From Planctomycetota bacterium (GTDB taxonomy: Bacteria; Planctomycetota; Phycisphaerae; Phycisphaerales; SM1A02): a stretch of DNA of 63,322 bases. The stretch spans positions 1 to 63,322 of the forward strand of contig JADFOJ010000007.1 in the NCBI GenBank assembly GCA_022562915.1, read 5' to 3'. Shown piece after piece: positions 59,839 to 63,322 of this stretch (position 1 is the stretch's first letter; every line of letters begins with the position of its first letter). A program made the translations under genes and the position numbers. The notes below the pieces were generated by a model, which ran no database searches, was not told where the DNA came from, and saw nothing but the letters and a program-made list of their open reading frames with translations.

Positions 59839-59911
59839 AGCGGGTGGACGGGCTCGAACCGACGACATTCAGCTTGGAAGGCTGACGCTCTACCAACTGA
59901 GCTACACCCGC
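59839..59911 (-). tRNA. tRNA-Gly (anticodon TCC)
   Basis: The minus strand gives a full cloverleaf of 73 bases: acceptor GCGGGTG paired with CACCCGC plus discriminator T, D-arm GCTCAGTTGGTAGAGC, anticodon arm TCAGC-CTTCCAA-GCTGA with anticodon TCC, and T-arm ending GTTCGAGCC. CCA is not encoded. Its 3' end faces the accessory stretch at 56.9-59.8 kb. Confidence 0.95.
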
Positions 59912-60032
59912 ACTGGTATCGCACATGGTAGCACCGGGCCTCGCCGAGGCCGCCTCTTGATCCCCGCCGCGCGCCATGCGATACTCGCCGTGCGGGCGCC
60001 TCTCCAGACCATCCGACACCGGAGCACTGTCG

Positions 60033-60287
60033 ATGCCAGAGTTGCCGGAAGCGGTCCAGCAGATCCTCCTCGCGGCGCTCCGGCGGAGCCCGAAGGATCG
60101 TCCGGCCTATCTCGACAGTGCCTGCGGTAGCGACGCCGGGCTGCGGGCCCGGATCGAATCGACCCTGGCCGGGCAAGAGCGGGTCACCGCACCGACATTG
60201 ACGGCGTCCGGCTCCGGCCCCGGGGGCACCGGCATCGTGCCGGACTTCGACCTGATCGCACCGATCGGCCACGTGGGGCTGGACTAG
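60033..60287 (+). pseudogene. N-terminal stub of a serine/threonine protein kinase
   Basis: 84 residues: V-Q-Q-I-L-L-A-A-L, P-A-Y-L-D-S-A-C-G-S-D-A-G-L-R-A-R-I-E-S-T-L-A is the N-terminal segment found in many planctomycete and acidobacterial protein kinases. F-D-L-I-A-P-I-G starts the kinase domain at the Gly-rich loop. The frame then ends (H-V-G-L-D-stop) where G-x-G-x-x-G should come. No further kinase sequence follows; the ExbB gene starts 17 bases later. Probably a deletion scar. Confidence 0.7.
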
Positions 60288-60303
60288 CGCGAAGGAGAAA
60301 CGG

Positions 60304-61104
60304 ATGACGAACATCCACTGGCGTCTTCACTTTTCACTGCTGGTCGTAGCGTCGCTGGCGATCGCGGCCCCGGCGTCCGCGCAGGACACCGCGGCCTCCG
60401 CGTCGAGCTTCGCCGAGCAGTTCTTCATCTCGCGACAGACGAATACCAGCGGAGAGAAATCGGTCGAGGTGCTCGGCAGCCTCATCATCTGGTTCCTGAT
60501 GCTGCTCTCGGTCGTGAGCATGGGGCTGATCGGCACCATGGCGCTGAACAGCACGCGAAAGACGATCCTGCCGCCGGAGGCGGTCGACGAGGTGCGACGC
60601 CTGCTCGCCGCGGGCGAATACCGGCAGGTGATGGACCTCGCCGGGCGCGACCGGAGCTACTTCAGCCAGATCCTGTCGAGGGCCATCGGCGAGGCGAGCC
60701 ACGGCTTCAGCGCAGTCGTCCACACCCTCGAGCAGGTCTCCGACGAGCTGGCGAACCGACGTCTGCGCCGGCTGGAGTATCTCAACGTCCTGGGCCAGGT
60801 CAGCCCGATGATCGGCCTCTTCGGCACCGTCTACGGCATGATCCTCGCTTTTGGGGCGATCGTCGCGGCCGGCGGCAACGCCGACCCCAGCCTGCTGGCG
60901 GGTGGAATCTCCACGGCACTCACCACGACGTTCTGGGGCCTCGTCGTGGCGATCCCGGCCCTCGCCGCCTACGGCATCATCCGGAACCAGGTCGACGAGC
61001 TCACCACGGAGGCCACGCTGGTCGCACAGGAACTGCTGAACCATTTTCGCCCGAAGTCGTCGTCGAAAAAGAACCCGGCGCTCAAGGCGAGGGACCACGA
61101 CTGA
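60304..61104 (+). CDS. ExbB/TolQ/MotA-type proton channel protein
   Basis: 266 residues; GAAGGAGAAACGG precedes the ATG. A cleavable leader ends A-S-A-Q, then three membrane helices (about 55-78, 155-180, 195-220). P-M-I-G-L-F-G-T-V-Y-G-M-I-L-A-F and G-G-I-S-T-A-L-T-T-T-F-W-G-L-V-V-A-I-P are the conserved ExbB/TolQ segments that form the channel. With ExbD partners it uses the proton gradient to drive an outer-membrane process. First of four tightly spaced genes. Confidence 0.93.
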   Translation: MTNIHWRLHFSLLVVASLAIAAPASAQDTAASASSFAEQFFISRQTNTSGEKSVEVLGSLIIWFLMLLSVVSMGLIGTMALNSTRKTILPPEAVDEVRRLLAAGEYRQVMDLAGRDRSYFSQILSRAIGEASHGFSAVVHTLEQVSDELANRRLRRLEYLNVLGQVSPMIGLFGTVYGMILAFGAIVAAGGNADPSLLAGGISTALTTTFWGLVVAIPALAAYGIIRNQVDELTTEATLVAQELLNHFRPKSSSKKNPALKARDHD

Positions 61105-61105
61105 C

Positions 61106-61573
61106 ATGAGCCGCCTCTTCAAGACCGGGCCGCACGCCATCCAGGCTAATCTCACGCCGCTGATCGACGTGACGTTCCTGCTCATCGTCTTCTTCATGCT
61201 CGTCTTGAAGATCCCCGACCTCGACAGCGCGGAGATGGACCTGCCGACGCCGCATGACCCCGTCAGCGAGCTCTTCGGAGACGAGCATCGGGTCGTGATC
61301 AACGTCCTGCCTCTGCCCGGAGGTACGGCGTCAGGGTACCAGCTCGGCGTGCGGGTCTTCGGCACCGACACCGAGAGCAGGAAGGCGCTCAGCAACGCCC
61401 TCGCCGAGCAATACCGCCGGAACCCGGCCCTTGAGGTCAACCTCCGCGCGGATCGATCGACCCACTACTCGTGGGTGGAGCCCGTCTTCCAGGTCGTCAG
61501 GGACGCGGCGAGGCTCTCCGAACGCGACGACGTGACGGGTCGGATCAACCTCGTGGTCTCGAGGGAACCCTGA
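61106..61573 (+). CDS. ExbD/TolR-type biopolymer transport protein (first)
   Basis: 155 residues, one base after the ExbB gene. Short cytoplasmic start, then N-L-T-P-L-I-D-V-T-F-L-L-I-V-F-F-M-L with the membrane Asp that carries protons. The periplasmic part has E-V-N-L-R-A-D-R-S-T-H-Y-S, the late ExbD motif. Partner of the ExbB protein. Confidence 0.93.
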   Translation: MSRLFKTGPHAIQANLTPLIDVTFLLIVFFMLVLKIPDLDSAEMDLPTPHDPVSELFGDEHRVVINVLPLPGGTASGYQLGVRVFGTDTESRKALSNALAEQYRRNPALEVNLRADRSTHYSWVEPVFQVVRDAARLSERDDVTGRINLVVSREP

Positions 61574-61574
61574 C

Positions 61575-62030
61575 GTGGTGGTCCTGCGCACGACCCGTGG
61601 TCCCGCGAAGATCAGGCTCAACCTGACGGCGATGATCGACGTCATCTTTCTGCTGCTCGTGTACTTCATGTGCAATACGGATTTCAAGCGCAGCGAGGAA
61701 CGCTACAGGTTCGACCTGCCGCCGCGCGGGCAACAGGCGGATCCGTTCGAGCTTCCCCGGGAGCCGCTGATCATCAGCATCACATCCGCCGGGACCAGCT
61801 ACACGATCCGAATCTTCGACGAGCCGCTGGAGACGTTCGAGGATCTCTTCGCGTTCCTCGACGAAAAACGGATCAGGGCGTCGACGGGCGGAGGTCTGTA
61901 CGAAGCCGACTACCCGATCATCATCGAGCCGGCCAGGACCACGAGATGGGAGCACACCATGGACGCGTTCAACGCCGCCGCGCGCGCCCGGTACACGAAC
62001 ATCACCTTCGCGCCGCCGAGGTCGGGCTGA
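61575..62030 (+). CDS. ExbD/TolR-type biopolymer transport protein (second)
   Basis: 151 residues from a GTG one base after the first ExbD gene. N-L-T-A-M-I-D-V-I-F-L-L-L-V-Y-F-M-C with the conserved Asp in the helix. The periplasmic part differs from the first copy (F-D-L-P-P-R-G-Q-Q-A-D-P-F). Two unequal ExbD proteins per ExbB is a known planctomycete arrangement and fits a heterodimer in the channel. Confidence 0.92.
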   Translation: MVVLRTTRGPAKIRLNLTAMIDVIFLLLVYFMCNTDFKRSEERYRFDLPPRGQQADPFELPREPLIISITSAGTSYTIRIFDEPLETFEDLFAFLDEKRIRASTGGGLYEADYPIIIEPARTTRWEHTMDAFNAAARARYTNITFAPPRSG

Positions 62031-62031
62031 G

Positions 62032-63322
62032 ATGCGAGGCGCGGGCGCCACGACGACGATTCCGGCGCTGCTCGTCGCCGCGGCGACGGCGGCCGGGACG
62101 AACGCCCAGCCCGCCGAGGTGACCGATCCCGTCGCGATGGCCGAGCGCGCCGTGTCGCTGGGCGACCAGGCCGTAGACGTGCTCACGGGTGTGCCGCCGG
62201 TCGAGTGGCTCACGAGCCTCTTCGGAGTCCCGTCGCAGGAGCAGAGGCAGCGTGCGCTACACGCCGCAGGCGAGATCTACCGGCTCGCCGGCGAGGCGGA
62301 CATCGAGGTCCGGCGGGCCGTCGCCGCGATCGAGTCCGGCCCGGGCTACGCCCACGACATCGCGGCACAGTTCCAGCGCCGCAGGCTGGTTGACAACGAG
62401 CGCCGTCGCCGGATCCCCATGCTCCTCGGCGTCGGCGCCTACCTTCACGCCGCGCTGTCGCCCCAGCTCCGCGAGCGCCAGGAACTCTACGAAGAAGCGA
62501 TCGATCTTCTCACGAACCTCATGAAGAACCCGTCGCTCCCGTTCGCCGCAAAGGTGAAGCTCTACGCGGGCCTCGCCAACGTCGGCGCGGAACATTTCGA
62601 GACCGCGAGTCCCCTGCTGCGCGGCGTGCCGGCGCTCCCCGGCGCCGACCGATGGGACGTCTTCGCCTCGCGCATGGGGCAGGTCTCGGTCGTGCGCGGG
62701 CTCCGGGGGATCGACCCGGCGCTGGCGGAGTTGGACGCCGTGGAGCAAGGGTACGGTGCGGCCGATCCGTTCCGCATCCTCATCGCCGATCGGCGGTTCC
62801 GTCTGCTGTCGAAAGCGGCACGCGACGCGTCCGGCGACCGAGGCACTGCGCTGCTTCGGCGCGCCTTCGAGGCGTATGCCGCCCTGCTTGCCGAGGACCC
62901 GGTTCCCGACAACGCCCGCATCGCCGTCATGGAGCGGCTCAGCCGCTCAACGCCCGCATCGCCGTCATGGAGTGGCTCAGCCGGCTGGTGGACGCCCGAA
63001 CGCCGCTGGACGGCCTGCCGGAGATCGTGTCCATCGCGCGGGCCAGGCAGTTGGCGCAAGCCGACGCGACGCGGCCCGAGGCGATCGCGCTGCTGGAGGC
63101 GCTGCTGGAGCGGACATGGCGCCGTTCGCCGGAGCGGCCCGAGGCGCTCTTCGAGCTGGCCTGGACGCTCTATAACGCCGGCCGAACGTGGCAGGCGTAC
63201 GAGCAGTTCCGCCGGCTGGTGCGCGAACACCCCGCCGCGACCCGTGCGTGGCCGGCGATCGAGTTCGCCGTCATAATCGCCCACGGGCTCTTGCCCAGAA
63301 CGCCCGATGATCCCGCGCGGCG
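62032..63322 (+). pseudogene. Secreted TPR-like protein of the Exb operon, frame broken by a 38-bp duplication, 3' end outside window
   Basis: ATG at 62032, one base after the second ExbD gene. Leader ending N-A-Q, then helical repeats (Y-E-E-A-I-D-L-L-T-N-L-M-K-N-P-S; A-L-L-R-R-A-F-E-A-Y-A-A-L-L-A-E-D-P). At 62911-62986 a 38-bp unit is duplicated, which shifts the frame. After it, the TPR-like sequence goes on in another frame (E-W-L-S-R-L-V-D-A-R-T-P-L, L-F-E-L-A-W-T-L-Y-N-A-G-R-T-W-Q-A) without a stop to the window end. In the original frame the product would read a low-quality Ser/Arg-rich tail to 63276. The role is probably as periplasmic partner of the ExbB/ExbD motor. Confidence 0.8.
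62911..62986 (+). repeat. Imperfect 38-bp tandem duplication
   Basis: Unit starts AACGCCCGCATCGCCGTCAT at 62911 and again at 62949. The copies differ at GAGCGG versus GAGTGG and at the right end (CCGCTC versus CCGGCT). Since 38 is not a multiple of three it breaks the TPR gene. Confidence 0.9.

Noticed and set aside
1-63322. CRISPR array or cas genes
   Set aside because: No set of regularly spaced short direct repeats with unique spacers and no Cas-like protein was seen. The only regular repeats are inside coding sequence or are the long intergenic repeat.

Overview
The window is high-GC bacterial chromosome that reads as a member of the Planctomycetota, most likely a Phycisphaerae-type lineage; this is inferred from gene content, not from a search. 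The pointers are: secreted proteins that end in a dockerin-like tail (pattern G-D/N-x-x-V-x-I-x-D-x-L-x-L-L-x-x-W-G-P-C-P-stop), a PEP-CTERM-like tail (V-P-G-P-G plus hydrophobic stretch plus R-R-R), a DUF1570-type protein, HAF repeats, several ECF sigma/anti-sigma pairs, and an outer-membrane style gene set (Kdo transferase, ExbB/ExbD).

Layout. 1-9.4 kb is a surface-protein and signalling region: four proteins with dockerin-like tails, one PEP-CTERM-like protein, and two ECF sigma loci. In the first, the anti-sigma partner carries a thioredoxin-fold domain that is a visible paralogue of a secreted thioredoxin encoded divergently. In the second, sigma, anti-sigma and a secreted PDZ protein form an operon. 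9.4-28.6 kb is mostly housekeeping: acetyltransferase, a DUF1570 lipoprotein coupled to valS, a TPR lipoprotein, a large S41 protease, the E1-alpha/E1-beta/E2 pyruvate dehydrogenase operon, a frameshifted amidase, trpB with an alpha/beta hydrolase, rsmD and a CCA/poly(A)-type nucleotidyltransferase. A small inverted-repeat element lies between two convergent genes at 24.54-24.70 kb. 28.6-36.9 kb has a 12-repeat secreted propeller-like protein, two adjacent ClpP/crotonase-fold proteins, waaA, a strong minus-strand terminator and a TPR lipoprotein.

36.9-55.6 kb is again core: thiL-tsaE, a Fur-family regulator, a DUF3524/queuosine-mannosyltransferase-like glycosyltransferase, a radical SAM protein interrupted by a LAGLIDADG intein exactly at its third cluster cysteine, proS, an FAD oxidoreductase, lysC, a third ECF sigma operon, a B12-fold protein, ubiE/menG, an M48 lipoprotein peptidase, an amidohydrolase, rplU and a sodium:solute symporter.

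55.6-60.3 kb is a scar-rich accessory stretch: an aminotransferase, a lipoprotein gene cut after 36 codons, a DNA methyltransferase gene missing its 3' end and fused in frame toward the aminotransferase, an XRE-type regulator, a frameshifted small gene, tRNA-Gly(TCC) and an N-terminal stub of a protein kinase. 60.3 kb to the end is an ExbB-ExbD-ExbD-TPR energy-transduction operon whose last gene is broken by a 38-bp tandem duplication and runs off the window.

The most system-like novelty is the thioredoxin-domain anti-sigma factor with its ECF sigma factor and divergent secreted thioredoxin. The second is a recurring 3' cassette (intergenic repeat placed directly after dockerin-tail genes). 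The third is the intein in the radical SAM cysteine motif.
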